DNA of 64,000 bases from the NCBI GenBank assembly GCA_902729315.2, contig LR746264.1, positions 622,501 to 686,500 of the forward strand, read 5' to 3'. The translations under genes and the position numbers were made by a program. This DNA comes from Spirodela intermedia (taxonomy: Eukaryota > Streptophyta > Magnoliopsida > Alismatales > Araceae). The notes beneath the pieces are model-generated. The model searched no databases. It was given only the letters and a program-made list of their open reading frames with translations, and had not been told where the DNA came from. Shown piece by piece: positions 1 to 18,600 of this stretch (position 1 is the stretch's first letter; each line of letters begins with the position of its first letter).

Positions 1-369
1 GAATGAAATAGATATTGGTGAGAAATAACTTGGACATTGGAGATGACAGCAGGTTACTCGCAGTATAATTTGCGGTGAAAAATATAGTCTTCCTAATGCA
101 CATACAAATGATATAGCTCTAACAACTATACCCATCCTCTTCATCCAAAGCCCTTCAATGGCAATTCCAGCTTATTACCCTCTGTACAGCTAAAATTTCC
201 TGACGGGAAGAGTAACCGTGCGCTCATGATGAATGATCTGGGAAAAGATCTAACCGGTTCACTTCGTCCATAGATGTCGCTTGTTTTATGACAAAGTGGA
301 TATCACAGGGCCGACGGTCAGTTATGCAGTCTCAAGAACTTCTTCATCCAAATTAGGACAAGTGCGACA
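1..369. other. Downstream flank of the Ada1-like gene
   Basis: This stretch lies 3' of the minus-strand Ada1-like stop codon and probably holds its 3' UTR and terminator. I see no coding signal, repeat or RNA gene in it. Confidence 0.5.
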
Positions 370-1476
370 TTACTCACCAAATGAACGGAAAGAAATCTTC
401 TCAAGCTGTAGTGGCCAATCTTCCCCGAGACATTGACGGTTGGACTCCATGGCTATCCTAAAGTCGAGCAGGGATACAAGGAGAGACTTATTCAATATCT
501 GTTCATGTTCCTTTTGCTGCAAACTGCTTCTTTCAGAGACCAGGCTCCCATTTGCATGGTCGGTGAGTCCATTGCTGCACCTTGCTCTTGCCAACTCCAC
601 ACAGGGTTTGATCAACCTCGTCAAGAATGCATCCAAGCCAGAGTTCAATAGGTTGGCACATTCTGCTGACAATCTAAGATCCTCCAGCTCTACCTTGTGC
701 TCCAACCGCGTCCGTAAGGTAGCAGTATCAGGGAGCTCAGAACAGCTTTGGCAGCCATCTTGAATATATGGCTTGGGGAGGTGGAAACCAGATGTTGGTC
801 GTTTGCAAATAGATTTTCTAGAGAAACCACCAGCAGTGGTTGAAATGCCAAGAGGAGCCCTTATGGGGCTTCTACTTTGAACACATGGACTGTCTCTTAC
901 TTGTTCAACCTCTTCCCCATCTTCCACAGAACCAAACTCCAGAGGAGCTTTGCTGCCAACTGAAATCAACTCCGGACCACCCTGCTGCTCTCTTAGGAAT
1001 CGAATATCACAAGAACCACTTATTTCCTGTATGCTTCCAGAAGGTACCTGACTATGAAGTCCAAGTGGACTCAGTCGATCCTTGAACTTCCGATCTAGGT
1101 TATTCAAAGGCTTGCCCTTGCCAGCTGATGGTGATAATGTGACCCCAAATGATCCATTGGAGATCTTGGAGATCCAGGAATGTGGTGAATTGATGTCTCT
1201 GTCTGGTGGGGCATGGGCGAGACATGCGTTCATAAGGATTGACTGGACGAACAAATTGTGAAGCGTGACATTCTCCCTTCCTATCGTGACTCGGCATAAC
1301 TTGTCGAACTCACGCTTGCTCATCTTGAAGTTGAGAAATCTTTTCAGATGAAAGAAGTACTTCTCGGCCTTTGGTCGCCCAAGCTTCCTGAGGATCTGAG
1401 ACTGTAGCTCCAAAGTGTCGATCCGCGAGAAGTGCCCTTTGGGCCGCATCTCCGCTGACAAATCCCCCAAAGTCAT
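370..1476 (-). CDS. SAGA complex subunit, Ada1/HFI1-like (SAGA-Tad1 domain)
   Basis: An uninterrupted 368-residue reading frame. The N-terminal 90 residues carry the features I associate with plant Ada1/HFI1-type proteins: a start rich in LELQSQILRKLGRPKAEKYF, a segment FLNFKMSKREFDKLCR, and ENVTLHNLFVQSILMNACLA. This is the histone-fold-like SAGA-Tad1 region; in the family it helps anchor TAF-like subunits in the SAGA transcriptional coactivator. The middle (about 110-230) is low-complexity and polar. The C-terminal third (about 235-368) is helical and ends LGEDWPLQLEKISFRSFGE, matching the family's usual short acidic end. The ATG at 1474-1476 is chosen; one codon upstream is TTG. A GTGAGT string overlaps the last codons, but the product ends like its relatives, so I read the TAA as the true stop. 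The coding part is one exon; a 5' UTR intron in 1.5-2.0 kb is possible. Family assignment is from memory. Confidence 0.82.
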   Translation of the reverse strand: MTLGDLSAEMRPKGHFSRIDTLELQSQILRKLGRPKAEKYFFHLKRFLNFKMSKREFDKLCRVTIGRENVTLHNLFVQSILMNACLAHAPPDRDINSPHSWISKISNGSFGVTLSPSAGKGKPLNNLDRKFKDRLSPLGLHSQVPSGSIQEISGSCDIRFLREQQGGPELISVGSKAPLEFGSVEDGEEVEQVRDSPCVQSRSPIRAPLGISTTAGGFSRKSICKRPTSGFHLPKPYIQDGCQSCSELPDTATLRTRLEHKVELEDLRLSAECANLLNSGLDAFLTRLIKPCVELARARCSNGLTDHANGSLVSERSSLQQKEHEQILNKSLLVSLLDFRIAMESNRQCLGEDWPLQLEKISFRSFGE

Positions 1477-2640
1477 CAAAATGCTCCGAACAGAAAACTT
1501 CCAACACGGAAGATCTCAGTCGGGAGAATGATCTTCTCTACCAGGAAACCCTGAAGCACAAAGTCGATGTTATCGGATCGATCGCAACTCAAATAACAAC
1601 CAAATTCAATTCAGTCGAGATGAAAATATAAAGAACCGAATCATAGGGCGAGCTATCCGCCCACAAAATCAACTTCAACAGGTATCAAATCAAATTGGGG
1701 AAAAGCAGCTAACCAGTGAAATTCAAACCAACCGTGGGGAAGGATAATTAACGAAGAGATTATAGCGGCATTTACACCAAATCAGCCAAAATTCTCCACC
1801 ACTGGAGACCAAATCGCAGAGATGTCAAAACCCTACGGAAACACCCCCAGTACATAAACCCAGGGATGCAGAGATCAGCAATGACCCGAACAGGTCGAAG
1901 CATAGAGGCGAGAGCTGGGAAAAAACCGAAGGAAACGAACCTCTCTCATGGGATTGCAGCTCGCAATGGCGAAGTATGGCGACGATCTCGCTGTTCCCCT
2001 GCGCACGCTGTGAAGTAGCCCCCGACGAAATTGTTCCCGGCCCGGCCGACGCAGTAGTCTTTATCTTTTATATGATCAGTTTCATGATTAACCCTCATCA
2101 TATTTATATTTACAAATATACAGATTAAGTCTCCTTTCGGCAGACGCTCACATCACTAATATTTATACTTATGCTCCTATGGGCGGATCCTCGTGGGCCC
2201 ACTTGTAAATAGGCCCATTTAAGCCAACATGGGATTTTATAGAGCCCGGCCCAAAACGTTCAGAGCCCAACATGGGACTCTCCCTCCCTCTGTCTCCCTC
2301 CCTTCGTCCCTCTCTCTCCCCCTCCCTCGGTACCGAATTAGAAAAATTATTGAATAATCATTTTTTTCGCGTGTTGAAGGCAAAAAATGCAGTAAATTGA
2401 GGGACTTTTTCACAATAAAACATGATCACACCATTCTACCCGAAAAATATAGTCATTTCAGATGAAAACACATTGATATTCGCGTAGTTTCAGACGTGGA
2501 GGCTGATCCGATCATATCTGATCTGATCCAAATCTATCTGATTGCATCCAACATGGGCCATAATTTTTTTTTAATATAAAAATATAATAATATGATGTAT
2601 AGTATTACTTTACTAATTAACTGGTTTAAACTGCTGAAAA
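1477..2640. promoter_or_regulatory. 5' UTR and promoter region of the Ada1-like gene
   Basis: No coding signal. From about 2195 to 2280 there are several GGCCCA/TGGGCC and AGCCCAACATGGGA motifs, the site II type elements typical of plant housekeeping promoters. A CT-rich tract (TCCCTCCCTCTGTC type) follows at about 2280-2330. Farther out the DNA is AT-rich. Confidence 0.5.
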
Positions 2641-3185
2641 ATCCGAGGAAAAATCATAGGTCTCAATTTTTTTAATCCCAAAAATGGCAAAGAAATGATT
2701 AGGGAGTCAGCTGGAATCCGAGGCTGAGACCGACCAGACAACATGCTTCATGGGGCCTGCAACTAGATAGATTTGAATCAGGTAGGCCCTTGCAAATCAA
2801 TCTGCTATTAATGAAAAAAAAATCAGAGCAGAGGTTCCTCAATGTATTTTTTAAGAAATATCCGAAGGAAAATCATGGGTCTTAAATTTTTTTATCCCAA
2901 AAATGGCAAAGAAATGATTAGGGAGTCAGCGAGCTGACACCGACCTGACAATATACTTCATGGGGCCTGCAGCTAGATAGATTTGGATCAAGAAGGCCAG
3001 ATGAGTCTACTATTAAGGGGAAAAAGCTCAGAGCAGACGTTCCTCAATGCATTTTTTAAGAAACATCCGAGGAAAAATCATGGGTCTTAAATTTTTTTAT
3101 CCCAAAAATGGCAAGGAAATGATTTGGGAAGTCAGCTGGAATCTGAGGCTGACACCGACTTGACAATCTGCTTCATGGGGCCTGC
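2636..3185. repeat. Tandem repeat, three diverged copies of about 210 bp
   Basis: Three direct copies start near 2636, 2856 and 3061. Each contains CATGGGTCTTAAATTTTTTT or a close variant, then CCCAAAAATGGCAAAGAAAT, a GGGAGTCAGC segment, and CTTCATGGGGCCTGC. The first two run on into GCAGANGTTCCTCAATG before the next copy; the third ends at the CTTCATGGGGCCTGC block. No open frame or transposon hallmark is visible. The stretch to 3415 holds nothing further that I recognise. Confidence 0.85.
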
Positions 3186-3415
3186 TTGATGGTGTAGATG
3201 AGCTTCAATCCAATGGGATATGGCATATGAAGGCCTCCATACACAAATCTACCAAAAATATTCGGAACTAAGATATAACCTGAGATATAACCACATTAAA
3301 AAAAATCAAGCCTCTGAACCATTTATATCAAATAATCCTGGAACCAGTCTCATCTGAAACTCTGAGAGGATACCCAAAGTGGAAGGTTTTGGAAGGGAAG
3401 GAGAAGGGGGTCCTG

Positions 3416-5225
3416 CTATGGACTTTGGAGACCGACTTGAAGGAATTCGATGGGTTGAACTGGTGGAGTCGCTCCAAATTTCATCAAGTGGGCTGTTTCA
3501 TAAACGGGACGCAGCTGCAGGATCACCTGTGCATCCAGATACGCTTCACAGGCAAAACACCAAACAGACAGATCGCTTTGGGAAAATAAAACATGTTAGT
3601 TTGGTAGAATTGGCTCTTCTGTGACAGGTCAATGATTTGGGGGAAAGCTCATCTCGTACCTGTAGCTCAGAGCCAGGCAATGCCCAGTTACCTTGTGATG
3701 GGTGAGCATATGCTTGTTGATGAATCGGCTGCAGAGAACATCTTTGCAGCTCAGGCACAGCCAGTTTTCAGCTGGATGGTGGCATCTGAAGTGAACAAGA
3801 TGGGTTGTCAGCTCGTCGGATGTGGTTCATCACCTTGAATACAGGAAACCAAGTGAAACTAAGGAGAAAAAGTTTCAAAGAATTGACGATACAATGACTT
3901 TTTTGTGGATATCCTCAACATAATGATCTGCTTAAGCTGTCATTAACACAGCCTATGATCTACATGAACAGAAATATGTATTACAGAAAAAAAGAAAGGA
4001 TAAGTCTAAGATGTTTCTTTTTCCCCGGGCTTGTATTCAACTATTATCATTATCAGTTGTTGCCACTGCCACAAATATCATCCCCAGATTATATTGGCAG
4101 CCACTAACTTACGTCGATCAGAATTAATACGGTGCAGGGTACTTCCAATAGTGATCAGATGAAAGACAGTATCACGATATGATAATATCGAAACTTCCTT
4201 GTAATCAACAAAAAAGGACACGAAGAGTCTCGGATTTTTAGGAAGATCCCATTGGTTATGAACCATATAGGCATTAGAGAAAAAAAGTCGCGAACAATGA
4301 GGTTTTTATGGACTCACATGTACCAGAAAAAAAGTCAGAGCGGAAACAATCACCTTATTTCAGATCTTTCATTCTTAAATTTTCGGCTCTTATGGCTTCT
4401 CTCATATCTACCAAGAACATCCGCTTCCCTGTTCACAACTACTCAGAGAATTATAATGCATGCACTGATCGCGTTCTGTACTTATGAAACAAAAGAAATC
4501 TATGTTTCATTTTATTATTTCTGGGAATCTGCATGAAGCATGGCCATCGCAGCTTTTCGTCTATTTTTGTGTTTTTTAGGAGAGACCACCAAACTAAATT
4601 GTACCCTTTCTATATCTTCCGGCAATTATCATTCGCCCCCTTCATATTGAGAATGAGAGGTTTCAAGTTGTATCCCAGACTCGAAAGAAGTTTCAGGATG
4701 AGCAGCCGAAAAAAAAAAATTCATCTCCAAGTTAATAATGCCGAAATAATAAGCCGTCTGATCTTCTCCAAAATGCAGCAGAAGACGTACACTTCTTTTT
4801 TAATGATACTACTTTAATATAATTTAGAAAATCCAAGAAAATCATCGGAGAAAAAATCAATTAAAAGATAGAAGCCAAGCGGAAGCCATGCGGAAGCCAT
4901 GCCCATAAAATAGCAATAGAAATTCCCAATTTCAACGGACTTCCTCACCAACAACATAATCCCCTAAACATCCGTCGGGTTCTGGAGGCAAAAAACTCCA
5001 CCTGGTGCAGTCAGAACCCGGAGGAGGTATGTGTAAGAGATCGCTGGATAGGCTCGGCAGATGCTCACAGGTCGTCCGAGCCTCGACCCAGCCCGAACCC
5101 CCGCCATAGAAATCTTCCTCTTCTTCTCTGTCGCTTGCCTGTGAAGGCAAGGACGCTGTATTCTTCAAACACCAAGAGACGAAAACTGGATACGAACGAT
5201 GATCAGCTGTGGTGGAAAGATTCAT
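3416..5225 (-). CDS. Stand-alone UBP-type zinc finger protein (HDAC6 ZnF-UBP-like)
   Basis: Three exons join in frame: 5225-5002, 3785-3660 and 3575-3416, giving 169 residues. All introns are GT..AG; the first is 1.2 kb, with no recognisable insert. After an acidic leader ([10 protein letters not shown]) the rest is one zf-UBP domain: TTCEHLP, then [52 protein letters not shown] and YLDAQV. The Cys/His ligands and the Trp/aromatic residues of the ubiquitin C-terminal pocket appear to be present. In this family the fold binds the free GlyGly tail of ubiquitin. No deacetylase or protease domain is attached. The in-frame ATG at 5223-5225 is chosen; the open frame begins upstream with non-ATG codons only. 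Function beyond ubiquitin binding is inference. Confidence 0.85.
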
Positions 5226-5959
5226 ACCGCCGTCGCCGACGATGAAGAGGCCATTCAAACGTCTGCCGGAGCTCGACGGAAGCCGTCGGGGGCCGTTGTG
5301 GAAAATATAGGTGTTCGAAAGGGATCTAGCGGTCGTAGTGGGCCATGGGCCTGTCGGGTGAATCTCAAAAGAGATAATGGGCCATCCTGAGCGGGCCCAA
5401 AATTCGGGGGGGGGGTTGTAAAGAATATAAAATTAATACGGTGGTTTAATTAAAACATTATAAGGATAAAGCTTTAAAACTAAGTGGTTTTAATACAATA
5501 AACTTTGTTATAGGATTTACTATGGGACGTCCTGAGCAGGCGCAAAATTTAAGAGGGGGGTATACATACTATAAAAGAAATATGGTAGTATTATTTAATA
5601 CAATAGAAGGAAATAGATGGTAGAAAGGCCAATTCTCTCAGGACGACCTCATGGGAGTACTAGTACAATACAATATCTAATAGGATTTATGATGTAATCC
5701 CAAATACTGATGGTCCGTTCTGTTCAAGCCCAAATTTTAAGGATTTAACATTAATGGCACCGCACGGCCATACTATACCGGAGAGGGACATATTGGTAAT
5801 AGGAATATGTATAGGCTTTAATAAAAATATAAAGTAAAGGAAGTTAGGGTTTGGGTTCAGTATAAAAACACAAGGTTGGAGACCATCGCCGCCACTCGGT
5901 CGTTGTTGCGGATTGCGGCGAGAAAGAGGGGGAGAGAGACAGAAGGAACAGAGGCAGAG
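5226..5959. promoter_or_regulatory. Divergent promoter between the zf-UBP and RPS29 genes
   Basis: The two genes are head to head here. A telo-box (TTAGGGTTT) lies at 5844-5852, close upstream of RPS29. TGGGCC/GGCCCA motifs occur around 5338-5398. A GGGCC..CCAAAATT..GGGGGG-type segment recurs at about 5370-5410 and 5518-5562, with a weaker third copy near 5700-5745. Telo-box plus site II is a usual arrangement for ribosomal protein genes. Confidence 0.6.
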
Positions 5960-7869
<1,910 letters not shown>

Positions 7870-8532
7870 TGGAAGCTCATTTCTGCGACGCGCCTCTCCG
7901 CGGCGGTGTCGACGTTGCCCAGGATCTTTATTATAATTGCGGTAGATACCATTTCGGGGATCCTTTGTCTTCTTAGAGAGCTTCGATTTCTTTTGTTGCG
8001 GACAGATGTATGACTATCTTCCTGATGGTTGCATGGACGGCCCGGATTGATTTGATTCGGCTGTGTGGCTGTTTGGATTGCCGTGGATTTTGGAATCCGC
8101 GATTTCCTTGCTTAATATGGTTTTGTTAGATTATACTCAAATATATACATTTTAGGCAATATATACGTAAATATGAAATTATTATAAACTAATGTTATAA
8201 GCTTGTTGGGGCGTTTTTTCGGGCCGGGCTTCGTAAAGTGATTTTAAGCGGTAGTCATGGAATGGGCAGGCTTTATATGCGCATAGCCAGATAAACATAG
8301 GCCCATTGGGCTGAGCTTAATGGGTAGCAGAAGTGTAGTTTCAGTTTCGGGCGCACCTAACCTGGATGCGAAGCCGCTTGGGACGGGGCGAGCAGAAGGC
8401 AGAGAGAGAGAGGGAGAGAGGTAGAGAGAGGAGTGTAGAGAGGGAGAGAGAGAGAGAGAGAGAGGCGCGTAGAGATTTAGGGTTATATATGGTTCTTGTC
8501 ATCGCTGGTTAGCTTTTTCTCCTCGCTGTTTC
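7870..8532. promoter_or_regulatory. RPS29 3' end and CK2-alpha promoter / 5' UTR
   Basis: The first part is RPS29 3' UTR. TGGGCC-like motifs (for example GGCCCATTGGGC near 8300) mark the next promoter. A GA-rich microsatellite at about 8398-8463 lies just upstream of a telo-box followed by TATATA (about 8475-8490). (GA)n tracts of this kind are bound by BPC/GAGA-type factors in plants; binding here is inference. Confidence 0.55.
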
Positions 8533-14281
<5,749 letters not shown>

Positions 14282-14694
14282 GAAGTGCTTCATTCTCGAG
14301 CTGCTCATCCGTCAGATTAATGGTTTTGTTTGATGTAAGTTGACCGTTCTGTCCGGTTCAAATCTCCCAAACTGTTTTCTAATGTCTCCTGGCGGTTGTT
14401 TCTCTCTCTAATTTTATTACCTTCGGGTCCCCAAATTTGGGCTATTGACACCCCAAATGAGCTCTTTTCGGTGTTGTTGATGCCTTTTACTGTGTTGAAA
14501 CATTTTTGGCAGATCCAAGGCAGTATCGCTCTCTCTCTCTCTCCCTCTCCCTTTCCCTCTTTCTCTCTTACTCTCCCCTCTCACGTCTCGCTCTCTGGTC
14601 ACTTCTCTCTCTCTCTCTCCCTCTCTCTCTTCCCTCCCACGTCTCTCTCTCTGGGCACTTCTCTCTCTCCCCTCCCACGTCACGCGCTCTGGGC

Positions 14695-14735
<41 letters not shown>

Positions 14736-15214
14736 GCTATGGTTTCTGCGGAGATTAGTGAATAAATCTCTTATTCGATTTTAAAAAGGTTTTATTGGGA
14801 ATTATGCCATTCCGTCATATGGCCTTCTGGTAGGGGGACTAAATGGGCCGAATGGGCTGATATCCCAACCTCACTGGGTTACAAAAGGCCTTCATGAAAA
14901 CGGCCCAATTTTATATACAAACATCGGCAGCTATTCTGACCAAGAAAGCATCTTATTGACAGCGTAAAGTTCTCCCTGAGCTTCCTCAATGACAATTTAT
15001 CTCTTTGGAGCCCTATATTTAAATTATAAAATTTAAAAAAAAATTCTACCGAGATCCAGGTCACGCTTCCATTGAATTGGACGGGTAGGATTCCAGCCCA
15101 AGCAAGTGGATTATGGGCCCCCTAATCGATGACAAAGCCCAAATAACTTTTCTACAGTTGAGGCGGAGAGAGGCTACTCACCATTTATGGCCCGGCCTCA
15201 TACTAGAGATAGTA
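14282..15214. other. Intergenic region with CT-rich low-complexity block
   Basis: The region holds the CK2-alpha 3' UTR and then an imperfect CT-rich block at about 14529-14735 with repeated CTCTGGGCACTTCTCTC and CCCTCCCACGTC segments. From 14840 there are several TGGGCC/GGCCCA motifs. Open frames here are CT-repeat artefacts. Confidence 0.6.
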
Positions 15215-15566
15215 TGTCTCACTATGGGCCAGAAGTCACAATCGGACTTGCCCAAGGCTTATTTTTTGGGCCTTTAGTTGGCCACATGGGCCCTCATAAA
15301 TCGTCTGTAGTGGAGACGTTCCATCGATAGGGCCCGCGGACTTATATGGGCCAACCAAATCATCTGGTCCAGCCCAAACCTCAAGATTTTGAGCCCTAAT
15401 GATTCACACCGACCCAATAATTCCTTTGGATACACCCTCCCCCCCCGCCCTCATTATGGGCCGGAGTGTTGTAATCGGACTTTCTCCAAGGCTCATTAGT
15501 TGGGCTTTAGTGGGCCAAAAGGCCCAATAATTTGTCTGGAGTGGAGAGGTTCCAGCGATATAGGGA
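15215..15566. promoter_or_regulatory. Duplicated promoter module upstream of the ClpR1-like gene
   Basis: Two copies (about 15218-15334 and 15451-15565, offset about 232 bp) share the order ATGGGCC, AATCGGACTT, CCAAGGCT, TTGGGC, TTTAG, GGCC, then GTGGAGA and GTTCCA.CGATA. The second copy ends about 60 bp before the start codon, so it probably overlaps the core promoter or 5' UTR. Both are rich in site II-like TGGGCC elements. Confidence 0.75.
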
Positions 15567-15624
15567 AGCCGTTCAAAGGTGGAAGAGATAGTTGTAGCCG
15601 TCGGCTTCGAGAGAGCTCCGAGCC

Positions 15625-18600
15625 ATGGCCGCTGCCTGCGTTTCCCTCACTTCTCCAATCCACGACATCTCCATGACGGCGGCGGTGGCGACGGTCGGAG
15701 CTGGGTCGTCCTCCTTCGCCCAGACGGCCGTCTTTCCGCACCCCCGCAGCCTGTCGAGCTCGGGTCTGCCGTATCCTTGGACCACCCGCCGGGGGACGGC
15801 GAATTGGAGGTGCCGGGCTTCTTCCGAAGGTTTCGAGCACATACCTAGACAGTTTCGGGAGGTGAATCTTAAGGAAGGATGTGAGTTGCGGCGTGGACGT
15901 CATTCTCTTATCTTATTTTTCTTCCGATCTGATTTTGTCTCTATTTTTCTGCTCTTTTATTATACGAATTTCCTAATTTAAACTTTTTCGAGCTCCCGGT
16001 ATTGGATTTCGTGTGCCCGTCCCGTTTCAAATGATATTATTGATTTTTTTCTTGAGGTATGTCGACAATGTTCAGACCTAAGTTTCTGCCGGGTTCGTTG
16101 TACAAAATGAGAAGTGACGCTAAACAAAGATTTTAGGATAACACTTTTCGCCCGTTTGGTCGTATATTTGGCAGAAAAAGAGATGTAATTACTTTATTTT
16201 CTCTCTTTTATAAACAAACTAGCCGGGATAGGCCCTAGAACAGGTCCGACCATCTTGGAAATTGACAATAATTCACGGAGTTCGTGTTTTTCAGTTTTTC
16301 TCTATGATCATAAGGGACTCTTGTAGATATGCATCAGAGATATCTTAAATTATTTAATCCTAAACGACTGGGCGTTTGAGTCGTTCCTTCAGTTTTCTTT
16401 CCCAGGAGTATTCATTCTCGGGTCATTCAGGTTCTCTCTTCAAAGAAGAAAAATAACCATTGATATTTTCTTATGAGTGTCCTCACATTCTTGTTTCTCG
16501 TTTTCAGTGATGGAGAACTTCAAAAATGTCCCCAAACACCTTTATGGCTTAAACGAGTCACAGATGGACATGTTCATGACAGAAGATAGTCTCATTGCAA
16601 AACAATCGGAGAAAGTCACTGAGGTAGTTTTCTTGTGTTTTAAATTTCTTTCTGTGGTTTATGGCAAATCGATTGAAGGCCAAAAATCTAAAGCCTTTCC
16701 ATATGATGCCAGCAATCCATTTCATCTGCAAGGAACTATCTAGACAATGGAGGGATGTGGAGTCAATCAGGTATGAAGGATGAAGCTTCTAGGTACAGTA
16801 TGAGTGTCAGCATGTACAGAGGAGGAGCTCGTGGATCGGGGAGGCCCAGAACTGCCCCCCCAGATTTGCCTTCTCTTCTCTTAGATGCCAGGATTTGCTA
16901 CCTGGGGATGCCTGTAAGAGATTATCTTCCAAGTCATTTTAGCCATTTTAAAAGCTGATGTTTGATTTCTTTTGATGCTGATATTTTTTTCTCGACTTTC
17001 GCAGATTCTTCCCGCAGTAACTGAACTTCTCGTTGCACAGCTGATGTGGTTGGACTATGACAACCCCTCTAAACCGATATATATGTATATAAATTCGTCT
17101 GGGACACAGGTAATTCCGAAAAGCTGGATGCATAATCTGGTCACAGGCTAATTATAGCAGGTTCTTCCCTGCTAAGTTCTCATGAATTACTGTTCTTTAC
17201 GTTGAACTGATTTTCACTGCTACATTCTTTGCCAGAATGAAAAGTTGGAAACTGTTGGATCCGAAACTGATGCATATGCAATTGCGGATACTATGGCTGT
17301 GAGTTGAAGACCGCTTGCCCTCTTTACGTCCTTTGATTTAGGAATAAAAACTAATATCGTTAATGATAACAACCTTGCAACAAAAGGATATTACCTTTGG
17401 CTTTTTTTTTTTTTGCAATGTTAGATATTTAGACATTTGCATGCATATAATTCTTTCATCAAAACTTTTGAGGTTGCCAGGTTAGTGATTGAAGGGCGGT
17501 TTACGCATTTAATATAAAGCCCAGTATGGCTTTGGTCACATATGTTTGGTAGAAGGTACTTTCATGATTCTTGGATGAACGTTTAACGTGATTCCTTATT
17601 TACGGGCTCCCAATTTTTTCTTACCCCATGTACGCTCTACCTGAGAAAAAAATTGAATTGAATAATTTATGTTGTTTCATGTTTTACTCATTCTGCTAAC
17701 AATTGTTCATTGATAAAAGAAAAAGGGGTAAGATTATGAGAAGACTTATTCAACGTGTCAAACAATGAAGAGAGCTTTCTATATAAACCAGAACATGAGC
17801 AGAAAAGGGTTGCTCATGACCTTTAGAAGCGTGAGCAATGATAGCTGATGCAAAACATCTTTCTGGCTGCCAATAACTTCAATCCAGAGAGTTGGTTTGA
17901 TTTCTTAGAGATAACTAACCATAAAGTGAACCTCATTAAAGTCATGGAGAACAACACGTAATTGGAAGGGTTACATTTCTGTGCAAATTTCTGATAGTTT
18001 CCTCGTTAGTTTCTACCATTGAATTATCAAATGCGTCAGTTATAGTTTGAAGATGGAGATCAACTAAGTATGAATCACATGACCCGGTTGACTTGAATGG
18101 TTCAATGGAATGAACAGAAAAGCCATTTAGGTAGTCTTGAAAAAATAATTGTGTGGGTTGCAGACAAAAAACTGTTTGGATCACATGAGCATTTCTCTTC
18201 AAAATACTGGGGGAAACGTTTGGGAATGATATGAATCAGAGGAGAGAGGTAAAGGGGTTTGGATGCTTGTGACTAAATCATTTTACAGAAAGAATTTTAG
18301 TTTCCTTAATGAATGCTGAGTGGAATTTATATCAATATCTAAAATCGTCTTACTTACTTACTTTTAGGCTTCTGTTTAAGTGCTAATCACCTCAGATGTG
18401 CGTAACACTGGTCAATGCGCATTTTTGACAGTGGATATATCTTAAAAATATATATAATTTTTTTTTTTTGCGCTGACCAATTTTGTGGTTGCTTGCATGT
18501 AAATAATCATGTTTACCAAGTTATTATCTATTCACCCACTTCTACCTCTATGAAATCTCTCTGAACCCCATAACTCTCCCATACATCTCGGAATCCGTGC

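Noticed and set aside
360-376. GTGAGT at the Ada1-like stop as a splice donor
   Set aside because: The protein already ends like the family, so extra exons are not needed.
4252-4817. Two 94-codon plus-strand frames inside the zf-UBP intron
   Set aside because: They have no recognisable features and the composition is intronic, with A/T runs.
14350-14375. GGTTCAAATC resembling a tRNA T-loop
   Set aside because: No A-box and no acceptor stem is found around it.
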